A stretch of 64,000 nt of DNA, from assembly GCA_016841445.1 (NCBI GenBank), contig JAENZD010000003.1:157212-221211 (forward strand), in the 5' to 3' direction. The notes below the pieces were generated by a model. It did no database searches. It saw only the letters and a list, made by a program, of their open reading frames with translations, and had not been told where the DNA came from. The stretch's first letter is position 1, and the number at the start of each line of letters is the position of its first letter. This DNA is from Anaerolineaceae bacterium. Its GTDB lineage: Bacteria; Chloroflexota; Anaerolineae; Anaerolineales; Anaerolineaceae. Shown here in pieces: positions 1 to 8,920 of the stretch. Both the position numbers and the translations under genes were made by a program.

Positions 1-381
1 TTCGATATTGATGTCGTTATCTCCAAGCGCTTTGAACATATGACCGGCAATCACCTGGCTTTCATCAAAATCCAGGCTTGAAATGCATACCAGGGCAACC
101 TCACGATCGCTAATGACGGATTGGCTGCCTACAGATTCATGTATTTTCTGGGTGATTTCCAGGGTCGCATCAAGGTCATCACAATCGACGCACACGAGGA
201 TATGGTCATACTTATCGCCATCAAATAAGTTGACGATCAGCTCAACGTGGATGCCGGAATCAGCTAATCTTGAGAAATAGCGTCCGCCAATCCCGGGATG
301 GGTTGGGATGCCAATTAACCCCACCATACCAACGTGGTCTTTATATATCAGTCCGCCTGCTTCAATCCTGTTTTGTTCCAT
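1..381 (-). CDS. ACT-domain protein, N-terminal part (runs off the window)
   Basis: An open frame without a stop reads leftward off the window edge from an ATG at 381; 127 codons are visible. An AGGTGAAG-like ribosome site lies about 8 bases upstream. The protein starts directly with an ACT-like fold (GLIYKDHVGMVGLIGIP, then HPGIGGRYFSRLADSGIHV), followed by a second one beginning near REVALVCISSLDF. This tandem arrangement resembles the regulatory half of aspartate kinases, where ACT pairs bind amino acids, but no kinase domain precedes it. It is probably a stand-alone amino-acid-sensing protein; a C-terminal catalytic domain beyond the window cannot be excluded. Confidence 0.6.
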   Translation of the reverse strand, partial: MEQNRIEAGGLIYKDHVGMVGLIGIPTHPGIGGRYFSRLADSGIHVELIVNLFDGDKYDHILVCVDCDDLDATLEITQKIHESVGSQSVISDREVALVCISSLDFDESQVIAGHMFKALGDNDINIE

Positions 382-1016
382 ACTTATTTCTTCACCTATT
401 CAATTGATAGCTCATATCAATATTAACCAAAAATAACCTCATGAAATGATGAGGTGATGTGTTAGATAAATCATGTGCCTTAAAACGGGGTGCGTTCGGG
501 TCGTAAGATCTTTTCTAATCTTATTAATCGCGATCGGGAACGTATCACGGGGCGTTTTGAAGACACCATTTAGAATTGACAGTTCAAACAAATCGTACTC
601 GGTTCTCTTGTTTGGTGGCAATCGTAGCGGTTTCTTAAAACTTGCGAATGTCCCTAAAATTTTTCGAACATTAACCTGTTTATATCTTACCCGAAAAATA
701 ATTTTTTGCGGATTTTTATGTCAATGGTTTGTTAATATTTATTGACGATCTGCGAATATATTTTTCAGATTATCGAACGAGTGATTATACTCTGAGGGAT
801 TGAATTGTCAAGAAGGCAGATGACAGTAGGCCGAAGAATTTAGGCAGGTTGATGGGTTGAAACAATAAGAAGATAATCGGTTATTGAAATTTTGCATAAG
901 CGATGCCATAATAATCATCAATGAGGTGGTCAATTTGCGGATTTAAGCAATAGAGATTAAGTGGGATAAAATTCTGTAATCATTTTCGGTTTGGGATTAA
1001 TGACTGATGAAAGAGA
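382..1016. other. Non-coding region between divergent genes
   Basis: About 635 bases separate the leftward ACT protein from the rightward lipoprotein. The two short open frames here (60 and 90 codons, opposite strands, overlapping) have no convincing ribosome site or recognisable protein. The stretch from about 650 to 800 is A+T-rich and could hold promoters, but no clear -35/-10 pair stood out. Confidence 0.5.
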
Positions 1017-1031
1017 TTGAACGTGAATAAT

Positions 1032-1706
1032 ATGAAAAAGAAAATGTTGCTCTTCCTCATAACAATTATTTTTCTTCCATCCTGTAGATTTTATGATTCT
1101 TTGATGGAAGATCCACAAAAGGAGGGATTAATAGATTCTATTGGGTCAACAGAAACTTTGCCCCCGATTGTTGTTCCAACTGAGACATTAATCGCATCTC
1201 CAAACCTAAGTGTATCCCTCATCGAAACCGCATATGAGGTAGTTACTGCACTGGCAGAGAAGGACATGGGTAAAGTGGCTCAATTTGTTCATCCTGAGCA
1301 GGGCGTGCGTTTTTCACCCTACGCTTATGTGCAGGAGACGCATCAGGTATTTCTGCCGGAAGAACTTGCTGCGCTTCCCCAGGCTGAAACGGTTTATACC
1401 TGGGGAAATTATGACGGCTCAGGGTTCCCGATTGAATTAACCTTCAATGAATACTATGAGGAATTTATCTATACTTCTGATTTCGCCAACCCCGAGCAGA
1501 CAGCGGTAAATGAAACATTAGGACAGGGCAATAGCCTGAATAATATCCATGAATTCTATCCGGATAGTTCTTTTGTGGAATATTACTTCTCCGGGTTCGA
1601 AGAACAATATGAAGGATTGGATTGGGAGAGCTTACGTCTGGTCTTTGTACAGGAAGACGATATATGGTATCTTGTTGGCATTGTACACGATGAATGGACG
1701 ATCTGA
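1032..1706 (+). CDS. Putative lipoprotein of unknown function
   Basis: The product starts MKKKMLLFLITIIFLPSC, a lipoprotein signal peptide whose lipobox cysteine is the last residue given, so the protein should be anchored on the outer face of the membrane. A Ser/Thr/Pro linker of about 40 residues follows. The folded part begins near 'VVTALAEKDMGKVAQFVHP' and ends in a conserved-looking 'LVFVQEDDIWYLVGIVHDEWTI' tail; similar tails occur in secreted proteins of unknown role in Firmicutes and Chloroflexi (from memory). The start is uncertain: TTG 1017 and GTG 1023 are in frame, and an AAAGAG stretch at 1010-1015 is best spaced for GTG 1023. No function is assigned. Confidence 0.7.
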   Translation: MKKKMLLFLITIIFLPSCRFYDSLMEDPQKEGLIDSIGSTETLPPIVVPTETLIASPNLSVSLIETAYEVVTALAEKDMGKVAQFVHPEQGVRFSPYAYVQETHQVFLPEELAALPQAETVYTWGNYDGSGFPIELTFNEYYEEFIYTSDFANPEQTAVNETLGQGNSLNNIHEFYPDSSFVEYYFSGFEEQYEGLDWESLRLVFVQEDDIWYLVGIVHDEWTI

Positions 1707-1871
1707 GAATCCAACAAGATGAAGTTGGGCAGCCTTATTTTCAGATGAACTGAAAAACGATCAGGTGTGCAATAACTAAATATCGTTTGATCAAATTTTC
1801 TGCCAATTCCATTATTCAATTTCTCACTTTCCTGTATACTTATACCAATGTCGTTGAGGAGAGGATGAGAA

Positions 1872-3170
1872 ATGAAAGAAAAATCAGGCAAAGACCTTTC
1901 AGCCCGGACATGGATTGTTATGATCGTCCTGGCCTTGACCGGTCAAATTGCATGGGCGGTCGAAAATTCATGGTTCAACACATTTGTTTATGATACGATC
2001 ACGCCTGACCCACGGCCGGTGGCCTGGATGGTGGCTGCCAGTGCGATCACGGCTACGCTGACCACTCTGATCATGGGGACACTGAGCGATCGGACCCGAT
2101 CACGCTGGGGAAAGCGCCGTCCATATATTCTGATAGGTTATATCCTTTGGGGACTGTCAACTGTTCTGTTCCCGACGGTTGCTCTCATCCGGGCGACGTC
2201 AGTTGCAGTTTTTATGGTGGTATTGGCTGATGCTCTGATGACATTTTTTGGTTCAACAGCGAATGACGCTGCATTCAGTGCCTGGACGGTGGATGTCGCC
2301 ACGCCTAAAACCCGCGGCAGGGTGGAGGGCGTACTGAACATGAGCGTCTTTATTGCGCAGATCATTTCAATGGTAGCAGCGGGAATATTAATCGAAGTTT
2401 ATGGCTATTTTCCTTTCTTTTATGCGTTGGGTGCAATTGTGATCATTGCTGGTTTGGTTGGGGGATTGCTGCTTAAGGATGCACCTCAAGCAGAACCCGA
2501 AGTTGCTGAAAGGAAACCATTCTTAAAAGAATTTGCTGAATTATTCAACATCGAAACGCTAAAATCAAATAAAACTCTGTTTCTTGTTTTGCTGTTCATT
2601 ATGATCGCAAGTATTGGCATGCAGGTTTCTTTCCCTTATATGATCGTTTACCTCGAAAATTATGTAGGTGTGACCAAATCAGAGTTCAGTGTCATTGGTG
2701 GGGCAGTCATGGTTGGCTCAGCGATATTGGCGATTCCGTTCGGTATATTGGCTGACAGATGGAAAAAACCGCCCATGATGGCAATCGGGATCATATTGAG
2801 CAGCCTGGGCGGTATTTTACTCTCCCTTTTCCGTACACTGCCGCTTTTAGCTTTATCGGGATTAATTTGGCAGGGTTTTTCTGTTGCAACGAGCATTGCA
2901 TCGGTGGCATGGCTTAAGGATCTATTGCCCGAAGAAAGCCGGGGAAAATTTCTCGGCATTCGGATGATATTCTGGATCGCGATTCCCATGGTCGTCGGCC
3001 CGGCAATTGGTTCCTGGTTGATACAGACCTACGGTATTGCTACGGAGCTTAATGGGCAAGCTGGTTTTATCCCGGTGCCGATCATTTTCCAGGTAGGTTC
3101 AGTCGTGTCATTATTTGCGCTGCTGCCTTTGCTTATGACACGCTGGCGAAAGGATATTGAGAATGTCTGA
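1872..3170 (+). CDS. MFS/GPH-type sugar:cation symporter
   Basis: 432 residues with about 12 hydrophobic segments and the loop motif SDRTRSRWGKRRPYI after the second segment, typical of the glycoside-pentoside-hexuronide (GPH) group of MFS transporters. It probably imports an oligosaccharide or glycoside with a cation. A GAGAGGA ribosome site precedes ATG 1872, and a possible -10 box TATACT lies at 1835-1840. The end overlaps the start of the GH127 gene by 8 bases, and a GH2 gene follows with an ATGA overlap, so the three genes form one operon in which the imported sugar is likely hydrolysed inside the cell. The substrate cannot be read from sequence; arabinose-containing glycans are suggested by GH127. 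Confidence 0.85.
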   Translation: MKEKSGKDLSARTWIVMIVLALTGQIAWAVENSWFNTFVYDTITPDPRPVAWMVAASAITATLTTLIMGTLSDRTRSRWGKRRPYILIGYILWGLSTVLFPTVALIRATSVAVFMVVLADALMTFFGSTANDAAFSAWTVDVATPKTRGRVEGVLNMSVFIAQIISMVAAGILIEVYGYFPFFYALGAIVIIAGLVGGLLLKDAPQAEPEVAERKPFLKEFAELFNIETLKSNKTLFLVLLFIMIASIGMQVSFPYMIVYLENYVGVTKSEFSVIGGAVMVGSAILAIPFGILADRWKKPPMMAIGIILSSLGGILLSLFRTLPLLALSGLIWQGFSVATSIASVAWLKDLLPEESRGKFLGIRMIFWIAIPMVVGPAIGSWLIQTYGIATELNGQAGFIPVPIIFQVGSVVSLFALLPLLMTRWRKDIENV

Positions 3171-5124
3171 GGTTACGTCTCAGTTACTGCCGGGGTTTTG
3201 GAAATCCTGGCAAGAATTGAATGCCCATTCAGCCATTCTCCATCAATGGAATCAGCTTGAGCGATCGGGTTGTATCGACAACTTTAGAATCTTAGCCGAA
3301 GAAAAGGACGCTTTCCGGAGAGGCTGGTATTTTGCTGATTCGGACGCTTATAAATGGCTCGATGCAGCCTTTAATATTCTTTCATGCCAATATGATCCAC
3401 AACTCTCAATTTTGGTTGATCAATTAATCGAATTGGTTCAGAAAGCCCAGGCAGCAGATGGCTACCTGTACACCTTCAACCAGATCCTTTTTTTTGAAGT
3501 ACGTTGGGAAAATCTTCAAATTGAACATGAGCTTTACTGTCATGGTCATCTGATCGAAGCCTTCGTATCAGGAGCGCAGTTGGATGGCTATGAAGATAAA
3601 CTTCAGATTGCCTGTAAGGCTGCTGATCGAATTGTGGCCGATTTCAATGGAAAAGGACCAGCATTTACACCGGGTCACGAGGAAATTGAAATTGCTTTGC
3701 TGCGTTTATATGAGTTGACAGGTAATCAATCTTATCTTGATATGGCACGACAATTTCTTGAGAAAAGGGGCAGCAGTTTTGGTTTTGGGATCAAGCTGGT
3801 CAAGCAAGCACTCAGTAATAACAAACGGGTTAAGGAGGTTGCTGAGCGAAAAGCTGACTATTTAGCTGCCAATCCAGCGGCGGAACAAAACGCACTTCCG
3901 GAAGGTAATAAAGCGAAAGAACCATCAAACATCCAAAGACGGTGGATCGTAAATACCTTGTCTGGAAAATTTTTCCAACAGCATCAACCCGTAAAGAAAC
4001 AGACAAAACCTGCCGGGCATGCTGTGCGGTATGCTTACCTGCAGACCGCTGGTACGATGATCGACAAACTCACTGAAGGCAGCGCATTTTTAGACAGCCT
4101 GGAAAAAAGCTGGCAGCATATGGTCGCCAAACAGATGTACATCACCGGTGGAATTGGATCCCTGCCAGTGATTGAAGGGTTTGGGCGGGATTATGAGCTG
4201 GACCCGGGTTTTGCCTATGCGGAGACATGCGCCGCATTGGGCAGCTTGTTCTGGAACCGTGAAATGGTGAAATTAACTGGAAAAGCCTGCTACAGTGATC
4301 TGTATGAATGGCAGATATATAATGCGGTTTTGGTGGGAATGGGCTTAGACGGTACCACCTATTTTTATAACAACCCGCTGACGTCAGATGGTGAGGTACA
4401 GCGTCAGAACTGGTATGAGGTTCCATGCTGTCCCTCGAACCTTTCCAGGACATTTGCTGCTCTGCAAAACGATATCATTACGATTCAGAAGGATCGATCA
4501 ATTGATATTCAGCAGTACATCAGCAGCCAGCATATTGTCGAGATTGGGAGTGAAACATTTACCTTTGAGATAACCAGCGACCTGCTGTGGAAAGGGGAGA
4601 CAGGGATCACCATTAAGCAAGCTCCAAGGAATAAAGTTAAACTGAATTTACGGTTGCCATCTTGGGCGGAGAAACGGCAGATAAGCATCAACGGCGAAAA
4701 GCTGCATAATGAGATTAGCAGCGGACCTTTCCTGCTAAATCCAAACAACGCGAAATGGCTGAGCGTTGAACGGCAATGGACGGCTGGTGACCAGGTCAAT
4801 CTTAATTTTGATATGCCAGTCCGGACCTATCATCCACACCCGAAAATTAAATCACTGCAGGGCAAAACTGCTCTGACACGCGGCCCCCTGGTTTACTGCC
4901 TGGAAAGCGTGGATCAGCCAGGGATAGATTTATTTTCTATCGTGCTCGATCCTGAGAAGTTTGTCGTGGAAAATGCTCCTGAACTGCTGGGTGGCGTGCA
5001 ATTGATCAAAGCTCAGACCAACCATGGAGAGCCCCTGGTATTTATTCCATACCATCTATGGGGCAACCGGGGTCCCAGCCAGATGACAGTATTTGTTGAT
5101 ATCGAAAGTAAGGAGAATGAATGA
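3163..5124 (+). CDS. Glycoside hydrolase family 127 (beta-L-arabinofuranosidase-like)
   Basis: 653 residues from ATG 3163; an upstream in-frame TTG at 3157 is less likely because the AGGAT stretch near 3151 suits the ATG better. The family signature is clear: 'GGIGSLPVIEGFGRDYEL', then FAYAETCAALGS and YEVPCCPSNLSRTF. In the studied Bifidobacterium enzyme HypBA1 the matching Glu-x-Cys and Cys-Cys residues bind zinc and supply the cysteine nucleophile; here they are E354, C356, C422 and C423. There is no signal peptide, so it is cytoplasmic. The N-terminal half is an (alpha/alpha) barrel and the C-terminal part is beta-rich. Residues about 205-285 hold a charged insertion (KRVKEVAERKADYLAANPAA) that looks poorly conserved. 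Middle gene of the sugar operon. Confidence 0.88.
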   Translation: MSEVTSQLLPGFWKSWQELNAHSAILHQWNQLERSGCIDNFRILAEEKDAFRRGWYFADSDAYKWLDAAFNILSCQYDPQLSILVDQLIELVQKAQAADGYLYTFNQILFFEVRWENLQIEHELYCHGHLIEAFVSGAQLDGYEDKLQIACKAADRIVADFNGKGPAFTPGHEEIEIALLRLYELTGNQSYLDMARQFLEKRGSSFGFGIKLVKQALSNNKRVKEVAERKADYLAANPAAEQNALPEGNKAKEPSNIQRRWIVNTLSGKFFQQHQPVKKQTKPAGHAVRYAYLQTAGTMIDKLTEGSAFLDSLEKSWQHMVAKQMYITGGIGSLPVIEGFGRDYELDPGFAYAETCAALGSLFWNREMVKLTGKACYSDLYEWQIYNAVLVGMGLDGTTYFYNNPLTSDGEVQRQNWYEVPCCPSNLSRTFAALQNDIITIQKDRSIDIQQYISSQHIVEIGSETFTFEITSDLLWKGETGITIKQAPRNKVKLNLRLPSWAEKRQISINGEKLHNEISSGPFLLNPNNAKWLSVERQWTAGDQVNLNFDMPVRTYHPHPKIKSLQGKTALTRGPLVYCLESVDQPGIDLFSIVLDPEKFVVENAPELLGGVQLIKAQTNHGEPLVFIPYHLWGNRGPSQMTVFVDIESKENE

Positions 5125-6890
5125 GAACACGCTGGCATCCTGACGAACCGATCCCGCATCCCGAATACCCCCGGCCGCAGCTTAAGCGTGAGATGTGGAT
5201 GAACCTGAATGGTTGGTGGGAATATGCTATTCGACCTGATAGCGAAGCGCAGCCCGGCGAATATGACGGCGTGATCCGTGTTCCTTTCCCGGTGGAATCA
5301 GAACTCTCTGGTGTTCAAGTGTCGCTCAAACCGGATCAGGTTTTATGGTACCGGCGGATATTCACCGTCCCTTCCTTATTGGAAGATCAACAGATACTGA
5401 TCCATTTTGGTGCGGTCGACTTTGAATGCCAGGTTTGGATCAACGGGCAAGATATGGGGTCACATCAAGGTGGATATCTACCCTTTAGTTTTAATATAAC
5501 GCCAACACTCTTACCGGGTGAAAATGAGATCGTGGTCGCTGTCGAGGATCCGACTGACCAGGGGTTACAGGAGCGCGGCAAACAAGTTTTGGATCCCATG
5601 GGAATCTGGTACACGGCGATCTCAGGGATCTGGCAAACCGTGTGGTTGGAGCCGGTACCGCGATCTTACATCGCGAATATCCGGGTTACACCGGATGTCG
5701 ATACCGGCGAAATCCAGGTTGAGGTTGTCCTGTCCGATCCGGTTGAAGCCGCGGACATGACAGTCGATATCCTATTGTGCGACGGCTCACGGATTGTTGA
5801 GGTAATGACCATTCAGGCAGACCAGGTGGCTTACCTGAAGGTTCCTCATCCTATCCTTTGGTCGCCTGAAAACCCGCACCTCTATGATTTGGAAATCTCT
5901 CTGAAACAGGGTGAAACAGTTGTCGACCATGTAAAAAGTTATGCTGCGCTGCGTAAGTTCCACCTTTTGCGGGATGAAGATGGCTATTTGCGGTTTGCAT
6001 TGAATAATAAACCTTTATTCCTGTACGGACCTTTGGATCAGGGCTATTTTCCGGATGGCTTATATACCGCTCCGAATGAAACTGCAATGCTGTTTGATAT
6101 TCAAGCTGCCAAAGCGCTGGGTTGTAATATGATCAGAAAACATGTGAAGGTGGAACCCGCCCGATGGTATTATCACTGTGATAGGTTGGGGATGATCGTA
6201 TGGCAGGACATGCCCAATGGCGGCGTGCCGGATCAGCCCTGGCAAGCAACCCTCTCAATGTTGTTAGGATACCGCCGTTCAGACCGACATCGATTAAAAA
6301 GGTTCGGCAGGACAGATCCGACAAACCGGGAATTGTATCGTGCCCATCTCAAGGAAATGATTGACTGGTTGTATCATTTTGCCTGCATCGCTGTTTGGGT
6401 TCCTTTTAATGAAAGTTGGGGACAGTTTCATGCGAAGGAGATTGCTGATTGGGTTAAAGCTTATGACCCCACAAGGCTAGTGGATCACGCATCCGGTTGG
6501 TTTGACCAGGGTGGGGGTGATTTTATCAGCAATCATGTGTATGTGAAAAAGCTCAAGGCACCCGGAAAGCGACAACTGCGAGATCGGGCTTTTGTTTTCT
6601 CTGAATTTGGGGGGTACAGCCTTCAAATTAAAGATCACCTATGGGATGCCGATAAAAAATTTGGCTATAAGTTTCTGCCGAATACAAAGGACCTGACAGC
6701 GGCTTACATCAATTTGCTTGAGGAACAATTACTTCCATTAATTCCAAAGGGGCTGGCCGCCGCTATCTACACCCAAACCACAGATGTTGAAATTGAGGTT
6801 AATGGCTATCTGACCTATGACCGGGCAGTGGAAAAGATGGATTTTGATGAGATAAAGAAAGTTCAAGGGAGATTGAGATTATCCCGGTGA
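5121..6890 (+). CDS. Glycoside hydrolase family 2 protein
   Basis: 589 residues in three parts: an N-terminal sugar-binding jelly roll (about 20-190, with VLWYRRIFTVPSL and DFECQVWINGQ), an immunoglobulin-like domain (about 190-280), and a TIM barrel. The acid/base is expected at E431 in VPFNESWGQF and the nucleophile at E495 in VFSEFGGYS, both in the right family context. GH2 covers beta-galactosidases, beta-glucuronidases, mannosidases and arabinosidases; specificity is not decided here. There is no signal peptide. It starts in an ATGA overlap with the GH127 stop, so the two are translationally coupled and likely act on the same imported oligosaccharide. Confidence 0.87.
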   Translation: MRTRWHPDEPIPHPEYPRPQLKREMWMNLNGWWEYAIRPDSEAQPGEYDGVIRVPFPVESELSGVQVSLKPDQVLWYRRIFTVPSLLEDQQILIHFGAVDFECQVWINGQDMGSHQGGYLPFSFNITPTLLPGENEIVVAVEDPTDQGLQERGKQVLDPMGIWYTAISGIWQTVWLEPVPRSYIANIRVTPDVDTGEIQVEVVLSDPVEAADMTVDILLCDGSRIVEVMTIQADQVAYLKVPHPILWSPENPHLYDLEISLKQGETVVDHVKSYAALRKFHLLRDEDGYLRFALNNKPLFLYGPLDQGYFPDGLYTAPNETAMLFDIQAAKALGCNMIRKHVKVEPARWYYHCDRLGMIVWQDMPNGGVPDQPWQATLSMLLGYRRSDRHRLKRFGRTDPTNRELYRAHLKEMIDWLYHFACIAVWVPFNESWGQFHAKEIADWVKAYDPTRLVDHASGWFDQGGGDFISNHVYVKKLKAPGKRQLRDRAFVFSEFGGYSLQIKDHLWDADKKFGYKFLPNTKDLTAAYINLLEEQLLPLIPKGLAAAIYTQTTDVEIEVNGYLTYDRAVEKMDFDEIKKVQGRLRLSR

Positions 6891-6935
6891 CTGGTGAAGG
6901 GTGAATGGTGAATTGTGCATGGTGACCCGTTCAAG
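6891..6935. repeat. Degenerate heptad-like repeat (GTGAATG type)
   Basis: Just after the GH2 stop the sequence repeats short GTGAA/GGTGAATGGTGAATTGTG units. A related run in reverse orientation (TTCACCATTCACTATTCAC) lies at about 8807-8832 upstream of pyrC. These look like copies of one low-complexity intergenic repeat, similar in style to the short tandem heptads known from cyanobacteria. Confidence 0.5.
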
Positions 6936-7021
6936 AACAAGAATGGTTGGTTTTTATTGCCAACCTAAATGGATCAATTCTGGATTACTAATGAACTTCA
7001 AAAAATGTAATCGAAATCTTT

Positions 7022-7059
7022 AAAGAAAACTGCACGTCTCAATATTGAGACGTGCAGTT
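7022..7059 (-). terminator. Rho-independent terminator of the leftward lipoprotein gene
   Basis: A perfect 16+16 inverted repeat (7028-7043 and 7044-7059; arm AACTGCACGTCTCAAT) lies 21 bases beyond the stop of the leftward gene. Read on the minus strand it is followed by TTTTCTTTA, giving the U-rich tail. On the plus strand the tail is poor, so it mainly serves the leftward gene. Confidence 0.8.
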
Positions 7060-7079
7060 AGCTATTTATGGACAACTGA

Positions 7080-8507
7080 CTAATCGAATTCTGTCCAGTA
7101 ATTTGGTACAACCCAGGCTTCAATCTCATCGATGATTTCATCTGAATCATAGGTCACCCAAACCTCAATGGTTGTGCTGCCTCCAGCTGGCGTCGCTTCC
7201 GATGTCCAATCATAGCCGCCGCCAATGATTTCCCCGTTAGAATTTCTCAGCAGTACGTAAACATCAACTTTAGATGCCTGCTTATTATAGGTGTTTGTAA
7301 AGGTGACTGATACGGTATCGTCATAATCGCCAACCAAACCCAGGCTGGTAACCTGGAATGGGTTTTCAGAAAGCTCGTAATTCGTCATTGGTTCACCAGG
7401 AAGTATCCAAATATCATAGTGGCTGATGCTGGATCCATCAGGAATATCGTATGTCCAGGGCACAATTCCCAGCAGTTCACCCGGGAAAATGAAGTCAATG
7501 TAATCGTATGCAGAGGAAATTACTCGCCCATTTGAATCATAAAATGTGGCTTGAAAAATCGAGTTCTCTATTGATTGGGGTGTGTTGTTGGAAATGACAG
7601 CACCGCCATAGGCCCAGCCGTAATTTCCCTGATAAAAATGATCGTCCACTACAGCAATATCTGTCCATTGATTATCAAAAGGTATTTCTTCAGTAGAAGA
7701 TGTCAATACAGGGAAGATTTTTGTGGTTGCGACATCCCCAAAAGTCTGAATGTAACTCGAAAAACCGAATTCGTTATTCTCAGGTACAAAATCGATATAT
7801 TCGTGGGAACCACCTACGATATTACCGGTGGTGTCGAAACATAAAATATTCAACTGGATGTACTTGTAAATGAATTCGTTTTCGTTGATAATACTGCCTG
7901 TGACAAGCGGGTAACCATCATTGTCCCAAAAGTTAATTTGGTTAGCAACGATAGGCTGGCTCAGAGCGTTCGAAACTGGGGCCATCGTTGTTTCCCAATT
8001 AACAGAAATTGAATCTACGACATCCAGGTCACTTGATAGATAATATGTGAAAACAACAGCAAATTCCTGCTCCGCCTGGATCAATGATAAGTCAAACCAA
8101 TCGTGACCCAATTCGCTGCCATATGCGTCCAGGAGGTAAAAATCAAAATTAACTTCTTCAATAACAAAACCTGTGTTAGGGTTTCTAAAGAGGTAGGCGA
8201 CAAAAACTGTACTTTGATCCTGAGCCCAGAAAGATTGTTCCATGGAGATATCTTGTTGCATTTCCTGGAACGGTGCAGTGGTTGGCTCAACCACCACGAC
8301 CTCTAGTTCTTCGGTGGCGACTCGTGGCTCTTCTGTGGCTGCTTCTGTGGCTGCTTGTTCCACAACTTCTTCTGTCTCGGTATCTTCCGAGGACATATCT
8401 TCAATCTTTTCAGCAACAATGCTTTTTGATGAACTCAAACAGGCAAGGTTGGTAGCGATTGGAAAGATGATGATCATAAAAAGAATCATTAAGGTTTTCT
8501 TTGACAT
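7080..8507 (-). CDS. Lipoprotein with four tandem FxLYD-like domains
   Basis: 475 residues. The signal peptide ends in a lipobox TNLAC, followed by an acidic Glu/Thr/Val linker (about 30-85). The rest repeats one beta-sandwich-like unit about four times, each with a central pattern of aromatic-x-aspartate, Gly, and a closing Tyr/Trp-Asp-Tyr/Phe step: FYLLDAYGSELGHDWFDL, CFDTTGNIVGGSHEYIDF, FYDSNGRVISSAYDYIDF and LLRNSNGEIIGGGYDW. This matches the style of FxLYD extracellular domains. The function is unknown; an anchored surface protein is most likely. It is a single gene between its own terminator and a long A+T-rich upstream region, and an AAAGGAGAT ribosome site precedes the ATG. Confidence 0.8.
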   Translation of the reverse strand: MSKKTLMILFMIIIFPIATNLACLSSSKSIVAEKIEDMSSEDTETEEVVEQAATEAATEEPRVATEELEVVVVEPTTAPFQEMQQDISMEQSFWAQDQSTVFVAYLFRNPNTGFVIEEVNFDFYLLDAYGSELGHDWFDLSLIQAEQEFAVVFTYYLSSDLDVVDSISVNWETTMAPVSNALSQPIVANQINFWDNDGYPLVTGSIINENEFIYKYIQLNILCFDTTGNIVGGSHEYIDFVPENNEFGFSSYIQTFGDVATTKIFPVLTSSTEEIPFDNQWTDIAVVDDHFYQGNYGWAYGGAVISNNTPQSIENSIFQATFYDSNGRVISSAYDYIDFIFPGELLGIVPWTYDIPDGSSISHYDIWILPGEPMTNYELSENPFQVTSLGLVGDYDDTVSVTFTNTYNKQASKVDVYVLLRNSNGEIIGGGYDWTSEATPAGGSTTIEVWVTYDSDEIIDEIEAWVVPNYWTEFD

Positions 8508-8920
8508 ATTATCTCCTTTTTTTATTGAACAAAAATAATAATTGATCGTTTGATATTCAGTGATGATTAAAAGTAATTAATTTTATTTAATGGATGAAGT
8601 GGATCAATTATAAAACAGAACGGTTGAAAAGTTGACAGCAAAAATCAATGGATATTGGCCAGGCGTAATTGGAAAATTCACCCCAATTAATAGTAATAAT
8701 TCCACATCCGCCAAACCTTCACCGAGAGAAGGCTTTACGGAGCCTTATGAATTTCCCGAAATTCGCCGGTAAAGGGATTCTCGATAATCAAATACAGGTT
8801 ATTATTCACCATTCACTATTCACAACTCACCACGGCAAGCAACTTGTCTAGACTCCTTGACGAATGCTGTTTTTTATGATAAAAACAATCAATTTGGATT
8901 AATCACGTTAGGCAGAAGCG
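8508..8920. other. Intergenic region upstream of pyrC
   Basis: This 413-base gap lies between the leftward lipoprotein and the rightward pyr operon. It contains a branched palindromic element (8723-8783), a GTGAATG-type repeat run (about 8807-8832), and a TTGACG at 8857-8862. The best nearby -10, TATGAT at 8875-8880, is only 12 bases away, so no proper sigma-70 promoter could be fixed. No PyrR-type leader was recognised. Confidence 0.45.
8723..8783. repeat. Branched palindromic element (outer stem with two hairpins)
   Basis: An outer stem CGAGA (8723-8727) / TCTCG (8779-8783) encloses two perfect hairpins: AAGGCT-TTACGG-AGCCTT (8729-8746) and GAATTT-CCCG-AAATTC (8749-8764). The same three-stem layout recurs at 19341-19456, 55404-55480 and 62934-63013 with different sequence. 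Confidence 0.5.

Noticed and set aside
439-745. Two short overlapping frames after the ACT gene
   Set aside because: Opposite strands, no ribosome sites, and low-quality composition in an A+T-rich spacer.
8857-8880. TTGACG...TATGAT as a pyr operon promoter
   Set aside because: The spacer is only 12 bases, too short for a standard sigma-70 promoter.
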